This document shows, piece by piece, positions 37,744-47,328 of a stretch of DNA of 61,334 bases. Position numbers and translations under genes: made by a program. The first letter of the stretch is position 1. Every line of letters starts with the position of its first letter. The notes under the pieces were generated by a model. That model ran no database searches. It had not been told where the DNA came from and saw only the letters and a list, made by a program, of their open reading frames with translations. This DNA comes from Hyphomonadaceae bacterium (GTDB taxonomy: Bacteria; Pseudomonadota; Alphaproteobacteria; Caulobacterales; Hyphomonadaceae). The stretch is from the NCBI GenBank assembly GCA_028285145.1, contig JANQQC010000023.1:1-61334 (forward strand), read 5' to 3'.

Positions 37744-38421
37744 CTATCCGGCCAATTGGAGAAGTATGCTGACGCGGCGGTTCGCTGGCAAGTGGGGTTC
37801 GCCCGGGTTGAGAGGTGTTGTGTCGGCAAGGCCCGCCACGCCGGTAATCCGGCTCGGCGAAACACCGTTTTTCTCAAGAATGCGGCGCGCGGCATTCGCG
37901 CGATCGGATGAGAGTTCCCAGTTTGAGTATCCCTCAATCGCGCTTGGGAAGGCATCGGTATGTCCCTCAAGGGCCAACGGCGCGTCGAGACCAGCGATCA
38001 CCGTGGAGACGGATTGCAGCAAGGCCGCCCCTTCAGAATTGAACGCTCCGTCACCTGTGTGAAACAGCGGGTGCCCCGTGCGGTCCATCAGCTCCAACCG
38101 AACGGTGTCGTCTTCGGTGGTGATCAGGACATGACCATCCGCAATCGCGCCCGACAGGGCGGCAGAGAGTTCAGCAGTCTGGAGCTCGGCGGGCGAGGCA
38201 ATGTCTGCCTCCGCGGTCGCAACGACGGACGAACCGCCGAAATATTCGGCGAGTTCGTCGCGGTCATCACCAGACACGCCATTGACGAGCCACATCACAA
38301 GGAAGAACGCCATCAGGGCGGTCAGGAAGTCCGCATAAGCGATCTTCCAGGTTCCCATTCGGCGGGATGGCGCGCTGGGCATTCTGCCCATGGTGCGCCG
38401 AGATGCATAGTGATACGCCAT
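37744..38421 (-). CDS. motB: MotB-family flagellar stator protein
   Basis: 225 residues. A basic N-terminus precedes the single helix 'KIAYADFLTALMAFFLVMWL', with the proton-binding aspartate at 31. A C-terminal OmpA-like peptidoglycan-binding domain holds 'LEGHTDAFPSAIEGYSNWEL' and 'RANAARRILEKNGV'. This is the torque-generating stator subunit that works with MotA. No motA is adjacent, as is common in Caulobacterales. It implies that the organism is, or was, motile. Confidence 0.93.
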   Translation of the reverse strand: MAYHYASRRTMGRMPSAPSRRMGTWKIAYADFLTALMAFFLVMWLVNGVSGDDRDELAEYFGGSSVVATAEADIASPAELQTAELSAALSGAIADGHVLITTEDDTVRLELMDRTGHPLFHTGDGAFNSEGAALLQSVSTVIAGLDAPLALEGHTDAFPSAIEGYSNWELSSDRANAARRILEKNGVSPSRITGVAGLADTTPLNPGEPHLPANRRVSILLQLAG

Positions 38422-38564
38422 CGGTTACGGATCTTTCTGATCTGCAAGTATGGTTTAGCAAAACAGGGTTGAGACCGGCTGACGATTGCCGCACGGATTT
38501 CGATGAAATTTGATCTAAATCGCAGGCCGGTTACGGGCTTCGAAGACTGAAACGGAGAGAGCGA

Positions 38565-39422
38565 ATGGCGCGCGTCGCATTCCTAGGACTAGGCGTGATG
38601 GGCGCGCCCATGGCCGGCCACCTGGCCAGGAACGGCCACGACGTGACTGTCTGGAATCGCACCAGCGAGAAGGCGAGGGCCTGGGCCGCCAAGCATAAGG
38701 GCAACGCCGCCGCGGATCCCGCCTCCGCCGCATTTGCCACCGAGTATGTGTTCCTGTGTCTCGGCGACGATCCTGACGTACGCGATGTCTATGACGCGCT
38801 GGAGCCGTCGATTGGCGGCGGCATGGTAATCATCGACCACACAACCGCCAGCGCAGGTCTCGCCCGGGACCTCTTCGCACGCTCACGATCGAAAGGGGTC
38901 GCGTTTATCGACGCGCCGATTTCCGGTGGGCAGGCCGGGGCCGAGAACGGCCAGCTCACTGTGATGTGCGGCGGCGACAAATCAGCTTTCGAAAAAGCAG
39001 AGCCCGTCATGGCCGCCTATTCCAAGCGGATCACTCTGATCGGGGAGAGCGGTGCCGGACAGCTTGCCAAGTCCGTCAACCAGATCTGCATTGCCGGGAT
39101 CGTGCAGGGACTTTCAGAGGGCCTTCATTTCGCCGAGAAGGCCGGGCTCGATGTTGCGCAGGTCATCGAAGCGATCTCCGGCGGTGCCGCGCAAAGCTGG
39201 CAAATGGAGAATCGCTGGAAGACCATGGTGGACGATGAATTCGAGCATGGCTTTGCCGTCGACTGGATGCGCAAAGATCTGCGCATCGCACTAGAAGCCG
39301 CCCGGGCGAACGGAGCCAGCTTGCCCGTGACCGCAGAGGTCGACCAGTATTATGCCGACATCCAGGCCATGGGTGGATCGCGTTGGGATACATCCAGCCT
39401 GATCGCCCGACTGAAACGATAA
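38565..39422 (+). CDS. NAD(P)-dependent 3-hydroxyisobutyrate-dehydrogenase-like oxidoreductase
   Basis: 285 residues. N-terminal Rossmann domain with 'VAFLGLGVMGAPMAGHLA' and 'VTVWNRTSEKA'. The substrate motif is 'FIDAPISGGQAGAENGQLTV' (20) and the catalytic lysine is in 'GAGQLAKSVNQICIAG'. The family covers beta-hydroxyacid dehydrogenases (3-hydroxyisobutyrate, tartronate semialdehyde, glyoxylate/succinic semialdehyde); which applies is not clear. It lies 17 bp upstream of polA on the same strand. Confidence 0.9.
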   Translation: MARVAFLGLGVMGAPMAGHLARNGHDVTVWNRTSEKARAWAAKHKGNAAADPASAAFATEYVFLCLGDDPDVRDVYDALEPSIGGGMVIIDHTTASAGLARDLFARSRSKGVAFIDAPISGGQAGAENGQLTVMCGGDKSAFEKAEPVMAAYSKRITLIGESGAGQLAKSVNQICIAGIVQGLSEGLHFAEKAGLDVAQVIEAISGGAAQSWQMENRWKTMVDDEFEHGFAVDWMRKDLRIALEAARANGASLPVTAEVDQYYADIQAMGGSRWDTSSLIARLKR

Positions 39423-39439
39423 GAAAGACGAGCCCGCTT

Positions 39440-42220
39440 ATGCCCTCCGCCCCCGTCACCGAAGACAGCCACCTCTATCTGATCGACGCATCGGCCTACA
39501 TCTTCCGGGCCTATCACGCGCTTCCGCCGCTGACGCGCGCTTCAGATGGCCTGCCTGTCGGGGCCGTCTCTGGCTTCTGCAACATGCTGTTCAAGCTGCT
39601 TGAGGAACTGAAAGGCGATGACCGGCCCAGCCATTTCGCCTGCGTCTTCGATAAATCATCCTATACATTCAGAAATGATCTGTATCCGGAATATAAGGCA
39701 AACCGCAGCGAGCCGCCGGAGGACCTGCGGCCGCAATTTCCACTCGTAAGGGAAGCCGCCCTCGCCTTTCATACGCATGCACTTGAGATGGAGGGCTATG
39801 AGGCGGACGACCTGATCGCGACCTATGCGCGGCTGGCGGAAGCCCGGGGCGCGCGGGTCACCATCGTTTCGTCGGACAAAGATCTGATGCAGCTGGTGTC
39901 CGATCGCGTCACCATGCTCGATACAATGAAGAACAAGTCACTCGGTATCGAGGCGGTGCATGACAAATTCGGCGTCGGGCCGGACAAGGTGATCGATATC
40001 CAGGCGCTGGCCGGGGACAGCGTCGATAACATTCCGGGCGCGCCCGGGATCGGTGTGAAGACGGCCGCGACGTTGATCAATGAATATGGCGACGTTGAAA
40101 CGCTGCTGGAACGCGCCGAGGAGATCAAACAGCCTAAGCGCCGCCAGACCCTCATCGACAATGCCGACCAAATTCGCATTTCAAAGACACTGGTCACGCT
40201 AAAGGACGATGTGACCGTTGAAACGCCTCTAGAAGACCTTGCCGTCGCCGATCCAGACCCAGACACGCTGATCAAGTTTCTGGAAGAAATGGAGTTCCGG
40301 ACCATCACCCGCCGCGTGCGCGAGATGTTCGAAGCCGAGGGCGAAATCGAGGACCAAGCCATCGCGCATGGCGTGAACCGCGATGCCTACGACACCGTGA
40401 CGGATATCAACGCGCTGGAGGACTGGATCGCGCGCGCAACGACCGCTGGCGTTGTCGCAGTCGATACCGAGACCAACAGTCTCGATGCGGTCGCGGCGAA
40501 GCTGATCGGGATCTCGCTCGCTATCGGCCCGAATGAGGCCTGCTATATCCCGCTCTCCCATATCGATCCTGAAGGAGATGACCTGCTCGGGGGCAAGCCT
40601 CCCAAACAGGCCGACCGCGACAAAGCGCTGGCCGCGCTGAAGACATTGCTGGAAGATCCTGCCGTCCTGAAGGTCGGTCAGAACATCAAGTACGATCTTA
40701 CCGTGTTTGAAAACGTCGGCATCTCACTCGCCCCGCATGATGACACGATGCTGCTGTCCTTCGTGCTCAACGCCGGCACGCACGGCCATGGCATGGACGA
40801 GCTTTCCGAGCGCTATTTCCAGCACACGCCCATTCCGTTCAAGGATGTTTGCGGGACCGGAAAGTCGCAGATCACGTTTGAGCGGGTGCCACTGGACAAG
40901 GCGACCGCCTACGCCGCCGAAGACGCCGATGTAACGCTCAGGCTCTGGCACCTGTTTAAGCCACAGCTCCACAAGGCGCATGTGACGACGATCTACGAAA
41001 CAGCCGAGCGCCCACTTGTGCCCGTCATAGCTGCGATGGAACGCAACGGGATAAAGGTGGACCGCGATACGCTGTCCCGGTTGTCGTCAGATTTCGCCCA
41101 GCGCATGGCGGCGCTGGAGGCCGACGCCTATGAGCAAGCGGGCCGAGAGTTCAACATCGGCAGCCCGAAGCAGATCGGCGAGATTCTCTACGATGAGATG
41201 GGCATAGAAGGCGGCAAGAAGACCAAGACCGGTGCCTGGCAAACGGGGGCAGACGTTCTGGAAACGCTCGCGGCGGAAGGCCACGCCCTGCCCCGCACCA
41301 TTCTCGACTGGCGGATGCTGTCCAAGCTGCGCTCGACCTATACCGAAGCCCTGCAGGAAGCCATCAATACGGATACCGGACGCGTCCATACGAGCTACAC
41401 CATGGCCGGCGCTCAAACCGGGCGCCTGTCGTCGACTGACCCCAACCTGCAGAACATCCCGATACGGACCGAAGAGGGCCGTAAGATTCGCGAAGCTTTC
41501 ATCGCGGAGCCGGGGCATGTCCTCATCGCGGCCGATTACTCCCAGATCGAGCTGCGGCTGCTCGCCCATATCGCGGAGATCGACGCGCTGCGCGACGCCT
41601 TCAAACAAGGCCTCGACATTCATGCGATGACGGCGAGCGAGATGTTCGACACACCGATCGAAGGCATGGATCCAATGATCCGCCGGAAAGCCAAGGCAAT
41701 CAACTTCGGCATCATCTATGGCATCTCGGCATTCGGACTCGCGAACCAACTCAGCATCCCGCGCGGCGAGGCGTCCGATTACATCAAGGCCTATTTTGAG
41801 AAGTTCCCCGGCATTCGGAAGTATATGGACGAGACCAAGGACTTCGCGAAGGAACACGGCTATGTGGAGACCACGTTTGGGCGCAAACTCCACCTGCGAG
41901 AAATCAAGTCCAAGAACGGCGCGCAGCGAGCCTTCGCAGAACGTCAGGCAATCAATGCACCCATCCAGGGCTCCGCAGCAGACGTCATCAAGCGCGCCAT
42001 GATCCGTATGCCGAGCGCTTTAACTGACGCAGGCCTGAAGACCCGCATGCTGCTTCAGGTCCACGACGAGCTTGTATTCGAAGCACCGCAGGACGAAGCC
42101 GACAAAGCGATAGAAGTAATCAGCGGTGTGATGGAGCGGGCCGCCGGCCCGGCCAGAGAGTTGTCAGTGCCTCTGGTCGTCGAAGCCAAGGCCGCCGAAA
42201 CATGGGGTAAGGCGCACTAG
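39440..42220 (+). CDS. polA: PolA, DNA polymerase I
   Basis: 926 residues with all three domains. 5'-3' exonuclease (about 8-300): 'LYLIDASAYIFRAYHALPPL' (20) and 'GDSVDNIPGAPGIGVKTA'. 3'-5' proofreading (about 320-520) appears active: DTE at 342-344 in 'VAVDTETNSL', 'VGQNIKYDLTVF' and 'YAAEDADVTL'. Polymerase: 'TGRLSSTDPNLQNIP', 'AADYSQIELRLLAHI', 'RRKAKAINFGIIYGISAFG' (O helix) and 'LLQVHDELVFE'. It removes RNA primers and fills gaps. ATG 39440 is preferred because the family begins there. Its TAG overlaps that of the diguanylate cyclase gene in CTAG. Confidence 0.97.
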   Translation: MPSAPVTEDSHLYLIDASAYIFRAYHALPPLTRASDGLPVGAVSGFCNMLFKLLEELKGDDRPSHFACVFDKSSYTFRNDLYPEYKANRSEPPEDLRPQFPLVREAALAFHTHALEMEGYEADDLIATYARLAEARGARVTIVSSDKDLMQLVSDRVTMLDTMKNKSLGIEAVHDKFGVGPDKVIDIQALAGDSVDNIPGAPGIGVKTAATLINEYGDVETLLERAEEIKQPKRRQTLIDNADQIRISKTLVTLKDDVTVETPLEDLAVADPDPDTLIKFLEEMEFRTITRRVREMFEAEGEIEDQAIAHGVNRDAYDTVTDINALEDWIARATTAGVVAVDTETNSLDAVAAKLIGISLAIGPNEACYIPLSHIDPEGDDLLGGKPPKQADRDKALAALKTLLEDPAVLKVGQNIKYDLTVFENVGISLAPHDDTMLLSFVLNAGTHGHGMDELSERYFQHTPIPFKDVCGTGKSQITFERVPLDKATAYAAEDADVTLRLWHLFKPQLHKAHVTTIYETAERPLVPVIAAMERNGIKVDRDTLSRLSSDFAQRMAALEADAYEQAGREFNIGSPKQIGEILYDEMGIEGGKKTKTGAWQTGADVLETLAAEGHALPRTILDWRMLSKLRSTYTEALQEAINTDTGRVHTSYTMAGAQTGRLSSTDPNLQNIPIRTEEGRKIREAFIAEPGHVLIAADYSQIELRLLAHIAEIDALRDAFKQGLDIHAMTASEMFDTPIEGMDPMIRRKAKAINFGIIYGISAFGLANQLSIPRGEASDYIKAYFEKFPGIRKYMDETKDFAKEHGYVETTFGRKLHLREIKSKNGAQRAFAERQAINAPIQGSAADVIKRAMIRMPSALTDAGLKTRMLLQVHDELVFEAPQDEADKAIEVISGVMERAAGPARELSVPLVVEAKAAETWGKAH

Positions 42221-43791
42221 GCGGCGCTTAGGTCCTCGTCGGCGGCAATGTCGTTCGGCGGTGTGCAGATCCGGTTTCGACCCTCCGCCTTCGCAGTGTA
42301 GAGCGCAACATCGGCCGTCTTGAGCAGCCCCTGCGGTTCAGTGCCGTGGGTCGGATATTCGGAAACGCCGATCGAGACGGTGACCTTTGGCAAATCACTA
42401 CCGGAATACCTGACGGTCTGGCCCTCAATCGTCTTGCGCAATTCCTCAGCAAAAATCTGGGCCTTCTCGATCTCGGAGTTTGGCAACAGAATCGCGAACT
42501 CCTCACCGCCAAGCCGGCACGGCACCTGACCAGAGTTGCAAGCGCTCATCATGGATTTTGAAATCATCCGAAGGACGAGGTCGCCGGCATCGTGGCCGTG
42601 ATTGTCGTTGAAACGTTTGAAGTGATCTGCATCGAGCGTGAGGATCGACATCCGCTCGCCCTTGCGTTCTGCGTGACCAATGGCGGACCGCATGCTGTCC
42701 ATGAAATAGCGGCGGTTGAACAGCCCGGTGAGCGAGTCCTTGGTTGACTGATCCTGCAACTGGTCCCGCAGTCTCACATTGGCAATCGCGAGGCTGATAT
42801 GCTCTGCACACTGAATAGCGAACTGATGTGTCGTCGAAACGTTCGAGTTTTGATTGTCGGTACCCTTCAACATGTTCGACCCGAGTGGGTAGCGAATATG
42901 CATCAGGCCAACCGTGTCGCCATGCGCGAGGATCGGAATGCAGAGATACTCGCCAATCCGGTCGGCACCCCCGTCATCGTCGACATGCGTACACGTCAGG
43001 TCGACATCGCCCGTCCCGTAAGAGTACGGACGTCCACGGCGCAGGGACCAGCAATCATCTGGTCGAATGAATTCCAGTGCGCCCTTCGTTTTCCAGGAGC
43101 ACTTGCCGTCGAGTACATCGCGGGAGTTGCTGTAAACATAGAGCTGGCCAGACGAGCCCGGGAGCAGGCGCTCCATAAAGATCCCAAGCACACGCAACAG
43201 TTCATCCAGCGACTTGCAGCAGTGTAGCCACTCATCGAACTCCGACAGCAGCCGGGTCTGGCGGCGGCGCGATTTCTCAAGCGCCAGAGCTCTGTTCGCT
43301 TTTTCGCTCGCCTCCTCGGCTTCGGACTTGGCGTCCGTCAGCAGTTGTTGAGCTTTTCGCGTTTCCGTCACATCGCTGAACGTTACGACGAAACGGTGTC
43401 CGTCCATCGGGCGTGCAGTAGCAGCGACTATCCTGCCAGACGGCATCGGCCAATCCAGGTCAAACGGCTCGCCCTTGCTGTACATCACTTCTACCTGCCG
43501 GACGATTTCAGGTCCCGTCAGATCGGTGATGAGACCGCTGCGTTTTACGGCGAGCTCATGGAATTCTATTCTGGTCCGGCCTGCAAACAGGTCATCACGA
43601 CGGAGTTCGAGCAACTCGAATACGCGGTCATTGTGCATTTCGCAGACCCCGTCGGCCGACCAGACGAGAATGCCCTGCTCCATCGAATTGATGATTTCAT
43701 GCGTCGTGACGGACTTGTCGCGACCGCCTCCACCAAAGGAAGGTGCCGAGCTGGCAACCTGCCAATCGGTCGTATCGTCGGAGTCGCGCAT
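42217..43791 (-). CDS. PAS-GAF-GGDEF diguanylate cyclase
   Basis: 524 residues. An N-terminal PAS domain (about 30-160, 'IINSMEQGILVWSADGVCEM' at 20) is followed by a coiled coil (about 160-205), a GAF domain (about 210-345) and a C-terminal GGDEF domain with 'DSLTGLFNRRYFMDSM', 'LDADHFKRFNDNHGHDAGD' and the active GGEEF at 428-432. So it should make cyclic di-GMP. No RxxD inhibitory site is visible five residues before GGEEF. Cyc-di-GMP usually favours the sessile state. ATG 43791 (MRDSDD) is the first ATG; a TTG at 43857 would add 22 residues. Confidence 0.9.
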   Translation of the reverse strand: MRDSDDTTDWQVASSAPSFGGGGRDKSVTTHEIINSMEQGILVWSADGVCEMHNDRVFELLELRRDDLFAGRTRIEFHELAVKRSGLITDLTGPEIVRQVEVMYSKGEPFDLDWPMPSGRIVAATARPMDGHRFVVTFSDVTETRKAQQLLTDAKSEAEEASEKANRALALEKSRRRQTRLLSEFDEWLHCCKSLDELLRVLGIFMERLLPGSSGQLYVYSNSRDVLDGKCSWKTKGALEFIRPDDCWSLRRGRPYSYGTGDVDLTCTHVDDDGGADRIGEYLCIPILAHGDTVGLMHIRYPLGSNMLKGTDNQNSNVSTTHQFAIQCAEHISLAIANVRLRDQLQDQSTKDSLTGLFNRRYFMDSMRSAIGHAERKGERMSILTLDADHFKRFNDNHGHDAGDLVLRMISKSMMSACNSGQVPCRLGGEEFAILLPNSEIEKAQIFAEELRKTIEGQTVRYSGSDLPKVTVSIGVSEYPTHGTEPQGLLKTADVALYTAKAEGRNRICTPPNDIAADEDLSAA

Positions 43792-44193
43792 AATGGGGAT
43801 TTTGTAACGGTGTGGCGATAACAAATCATTTAGAGAACCCGAAAAATCGCGCTCCAATGGGTCTCTGTTTTCCGATAAATCACAATAATTTTAGCGGTCT
43901 ATAGCGCTTCAAGGGTATAATGATCGCTCACACTTTTTGCTATTGCCCAAAGGCATTTATGCTCGGAATTCGAGTGGCGCTCAGCGGTGCGCAAGCAAGA
44001 TTTCCGGTCCAGCCGGGATGCTATCGGGCGATGTCCTGCTCGGGTGCTGGTTGTTTTCAAGGCTTTGTCATCTTTGCGGTGACCTGCGAGAGCAGATTGA
44101 ATACGAACAGGCAGCACCTTCGACAGCCGTGCGCGAGGGGCTTCGCGCTAGGGAATGCTTGCCCGATGATGCCTTGCCGTTTACGCAAAGGGC
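43792..44193. other. 402-bp intergenic region, possible promoter, no convincing gene
   Basis: The longest gene-free stretch of the window, between the divergent diguanylate cyclase and MoxR genes. The left part is AT-rich. TATAAT occurs on the plus strand at about 43915-43920, about 275 bases before the MoxR ATG, without a convincing -35. Open frames across the right half (for example 43920-44225) have no recognisable motif and unlikely composition (many Cys). I found no tRNA-like or terminator-like fold. It may hold a long leader, a small RNA or simply two promoters. Confidence 0.4.
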
Positions 44194-45189
44194 ATGTCTG
44201 CTTCCGACAACACAACCGGCTATGAGCCGATCACCTCGATCGACGCGATCACCGACGGGCTTGGCTCTGTTGGCTATATCTCCACCCGCGAGATTTCGAC
44301 CGCCGTCTTCCTCGCACACAATCTGCGCAAGCCCATCCTCATTGAGGGACCCGCCGGCGTTGGCAAGACCGATCTCGCCGCCTCCATGGCCCGATGGCTC
44401 GATGCGCCGCTGACGCGCCTGCAGTGCTATGAGGGCCTCGATGAAGGCAAGGCGCTATATGAATGGAAATATGGCAAACAGCTCCTCTACACGCAGCTTC
44501 TGAAAGAGAAGCTCGGTGAAGTGATGGATGGTGCCTCCACGCTGGAGACCTCCTTCGACAAGCTCACCAGCTTCGAGGACCTGTTCTTCTCCGAGAGCTT
44601 TCTGGAGCCACGCCCCCTTCTGACGGCGATGAAGCAGTCCACCGGATCGGTACTGCTGATCGATGAAATAGATAAGTCGGACGAGGAATTTGAGGCGTTC
44701 CTGCTGGAAGTCCTATCGGACTATCAGGTCACTGTTCCGGAGATTGGCACGATCCGCGCCGATGTGCCGCCACTTGTCGTTCTGACCTCGAACAATATTC
44801 GTGAGCTTGGCGACGCCCTGAAGCGCCGTTGCCTGCATCTTCATATCGACTTCCCCGACGCGGCCCGCGAGCGTGAAATCGTCCGGGCCCGCGTACCGAA
44901 CGTCACCGATGACCTCCTGAAACAGCTGGTCGCTTTCGTGCAGGGTCTGCGCGAAATGGACATTCGCAAGCGCCCGTCGATTTCCGAGACCGTGGATTGG
45001 GCCCGGACCTTGATCCTGATGCACGCCAATCAGCTCGATGAAGCCATGGTGCGCTCGACCCTGAATGTCCTGTTGAAGCATGAGAGCGACATCGCCTCGG
45101 TCGACCGGGAAATCCTTCCGCTTGCCCGTAAGGCTGTGGCCGAGACCGATAAGAGCCGCCTGGCGACGGGCTACCCGGCGGCGGAGTAG
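44194..45189 (+). CDS. MoxR-family AAA+ ATPase
   Basis: 331 residues. Walker A is 'ILIEGPAGVGKTDLAASMA' and Walker B 'SVLLIDEIDKSDEEFEAFLL' (20), with sensor-1 'VVLTSNNIRELGDALKRR', including the arginine-finger region. The fold lacks any fused domain. Such MoxR ATPases act with a VWA-domain partner, encoded here five bases downstream, as chaperones for enzyme or cofactor maturation (as in CoxD/CoxE). No cox, mox or cobaltochelatase gene is nearby, so the client is unknown. Confidence 0.9.
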   Translation: MSASDNTTGYEPITSIDAITDGLGSVGYISTREISTAVFLAHNLRKPILIEGPAGVGKTDLAASMARWLDAPLTRLQCYEGLDEGKALYEWKYGKQLLYTQLLKEKLGEVMDGASTLETSFDKLTSFEDLFFSESFLEPRPLLTAMKQSTGSVLLIDEIDKSDEEFEAFLLEVLSDYQVTVPEIGTIRADVPPLVVLTSNNIRELGDALKRRCLHLHIDFPDAAREREIVRARVPNVTDDLLKQLVAFVQGLREMDIRKRPSISETVDWARTLILMHANQLDEAMVRSTLNVLLKHESDIASVDREILPLARKAVAETDKSRLATGYPAAE

Positions 45190-45194
45190 CCTGC

Positions 45195-46529
45195 GTGGCC
45201 GAGCAGGTCCTCACCGATTTCATCCGGGCGCTCCGTTCGGCTGATGTCCGCGTCTCCACGGGCGAGGCCATTGATGCGGCCAACGCCGTCAAGCTGATGG
45301 GCTATGCCGACCGGACGCGCCTGTCCGATACGCTGCGCTGTGTCCTTGCCAAATCCCCTGCCGAAAAGGCCACTCACGACCGTCTGTTCGATCTCTATTT
45401 TTCTCGCAAGGCTCCGGAGACGCCCTCCCCTGAGATGGAGGACTCCAGCGAGGACAGCAATGAGGGCGGAGGCGACATGCTGGACCTCATCGAGTCCGGC
45501 GATGAAACGCAAATCGCCATGGCGCTCGAACAGGCCGGTGAAGAGGCCGGGCTCGCTGATATCCGTTTCTCGACGCAGGTGCCCTACTTCGCGCAACAGA
45601 TGATGAAGGCTATGGGCGTTGAGCGTCTGGAAGGCCAGATGATGGAGGCGTTCCGGGAGAAGACCGCCGAGGGCGATGACCGGGCGCAGGACCTCATCGA
45701 TGGCCGGGCTGAGATGTTCCAGCGCGCTCGCGACCACGCTCAGCAAGCCTTCGAGACCTTCGGGGCCGGCGCGACCGAGCAGTTTCGCGACGAGTTTCTG
45801 TCGGACAAGCGCATCACACAGCTCGACCGGCGAGACCTCGACCGGATGCGGGGCCTTGTCGAGAAGATGGCCAAGCGCCTCGCCGTGAAGCATTCCCGCA
45901 GGCGGCGGAAAAAGAATCGCGGCCAGCTGGATGTCCGCAAAACCCTGCGCGCAAATGCGGGTTATGATGGCGTACCTTTTGATCTCGCTTGGAAGCAGAA
46001 GAAGCGCGACCGACCGAAAATCATCGCCATTTGCGACGTGTCAGGCTCGGTCGCGCAGGTCGTTCGCTTCTTCCTGATGCTGCTCTACAGCCTGCATGAC
46101 ACGGTGCCGGATCTGAAGGCCTTCGCCTTTTCCGGACGGCTGGAGGAGGTTGGCGACATCCTTGAGGCTGAAGACTTCACCGCCGCCATGGACCGCATCA
46201 TCAATCAGATCGGCATGCGCTCCACCGATTACGGCCAGTCCCTTTCAGATCTCAAGGTCGATCACTGGCAGGCCATCGACCGCCGCGCGACCGTGATCAT
46301 TCTTGGCGACGGGCGCTCGAACTATGGCGATCCACGCGTGGATCTCCTCTCGGAAATGACGGCACGGGCGAAACGTACGCTCTGGCTTTCACCGGAGCCG
46401 GAAAGCCTCTGGGGTTCGGGCGACAGCGAGCTGCTGCGCTATCAGGCCTATTGCGACAAGATGGTTCACGTCATGACGATCAAGGACCTTGAGCGCGTCG
46501 TCGATGAAGTCCTCGCCAGCTACAACTAG
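45195..46529 (+). CDS. VWA-domain CoxE-like protein, partner of the MoxR ATPase
   Basis: 444 residues. The N-terminal helical part has 'FIRALRSADVRVSTGEAIDA' (20) and an acidic linker near 75-95 ('EDSSEDSNEGGG'). The basic segment 'HSRRRRKKNRGQLDVRKTLR' (20) leads into a von Willebrand A domain with an intact metal-ion site, 'AICDVSGSVAQV' (DxSxS), 'FAFSGRLEEV' and 'VIILGDGRSNYGDP'. Start is GTG 45195, five bases after the ATPase stop. The pair should form a metal- and ATP-dependent maturation complex; inference. Confidence 0.9.
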   Translation: MAEQVLTDFIRALRSADVRVSTGEAIDAANAVKLMGYADRTRLSDTLRCVLAKSPAEKATHDRLFDLYFSRKAPETPSPEMEDSSEDSNEGGGDMLDLIESGDETQIAMALEQAGEEAGLADIRFSTQVPYFAQQMMKAMGVERLEGQMMEAFREKTAEGDDRAQDLIDGRAEMFQRARDHAQQAFETFGAGATEQFRDEFLSDKRITQLDRRDLDRMRGLVEKMAKRLAVKHSRRRRKKNRGQLDVRKTLRANAGYDGVPFDLAWKQKKRDRPKIIAICDVSGSVAQVVRFFLMLLYSLHDTVPDLKAFAFSGRLEEVGDILEAEDFTAAMDRIINQIGMRSTDYGQSLSDLKVDHWQAIDRRATVIILGDGRSNYGDPRVDLLSEMTARAKRTLWLSPEPESLWGSGDSELLRYQAYCDKMVHVMTIKDLERVVDEVLASYN

Positions 46530-46572
46530 CAAAATGGCTCCACAAAAGGACGGGATCGGGTAGCCTGTGCCT

Positions 46573-47322
46573 ATGACCCAAGCTGCTCATCTCGCCGACC
46601 TCCTCACTTCCGCCAACCGCGTCCTGGTCTTCACAGGCGCAGGCATCTCAACCGAAAGCGGGATTCCCGACTTTCGCAGCCCCGGCGGCGTCTGGAGCAA
46701 GATGTCCCCGATCTACTTCCAGGACTTCGTCGCTTCCCGCGAAAAACGGCGGGAAGCCTGGACCCGCGTGTTCAACCGCACTGCTGGCTGGACGGGGGCC
46801 TCACCGAATGAGGGGCATCATGCGGTGACCAAGCTCGTGGACGCCGGAAAGGTCTCGATGGTCGTCACCCAGAATGTCGACAATCTTCATCAGGACGCCG
46901 GAACGCCCGAAGACAAGGTCGTCGAAATCCATGGCAACGCATCCTATGCGACCTGCCTGGAATGCGGAAAGCGCTACGAACATGAAGAGCTGAAGCCGCG
47001 ATGGGAGGCAGACGAGGACATTACCTGCCTCTTCTGTACCGGTCTTGTGAAAACAGCGACCATTTCCTTCGGCCAGCCCATGCCGGAAGAAAAGATGCTC
47101 CTTGCCGACGATGAGGCGCGTGCCTGCGACCTCTGCCTTGTGCTGGGCTCGTCGCTGGTGGTTTACCCCGCCGCGAGCCTGCCCCTTGTCGCAAAGCAGA
47201 CCGGTGCAAAACTCGCCATCGTGAACCGCGACCCGACCGAGCAGGACGTTGTCGCCGACCTCGTCCTCAATACCGGGATCGGTGCCCTGCTGAGCGAGAC
47301 GATCGAAATGATGGGACTCTAA
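46573..47322 (+). CDS. Sir2-family NAD-dependent protein deacylase
   Basis: 249 residues. NAD-binding 'VFTGAGISTESGIPDFRSPG' (20), 'VVTQNVDNLHQDAG', catalytic His120 in 'VVEIHGNASY', four zinc cysteines (128, 131, 152, 155) and 'VLGSSLVVYPAASL' are all present, so it should be active in removing acyl groups from lysines with NAD consumption. ATG 46573 is two codons inside a GTG at 46567; either may be used. It converges with an M20 hydrolase (six bases between stops). Confidence 0.94.
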   Translation: MTQAAHLADLLTSANRVLVFTGAGISTESGIPDFRSPGGVWSKMSPIYFQDFVASREKRREAWTRVFNRTAGWTGASPNEGHHAVTKLVDAGKVSMVVTQNVDNLHQDAGTPEDKVVEIHGNASYATCLECGKRYEHEELKPRWEADEDITCLFCTGLVKTATISFGQPMPEEKMLLADDEARACDLCLVLGSSLVVYPAASLPLVAKQTGAKLAIVNRDPTEQDVVADLVLNTGIGALLSETIEMMGL

Positions 47323-47328
47323 GCCCCT

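Noticed and set aside
43920-44225. Possible small protein in the gap before the MoxR gene
   Set aside because: Cys-rich, no ribosome-binding site, overlaps the MoxR start in another frame and has no pattern of a real protein.
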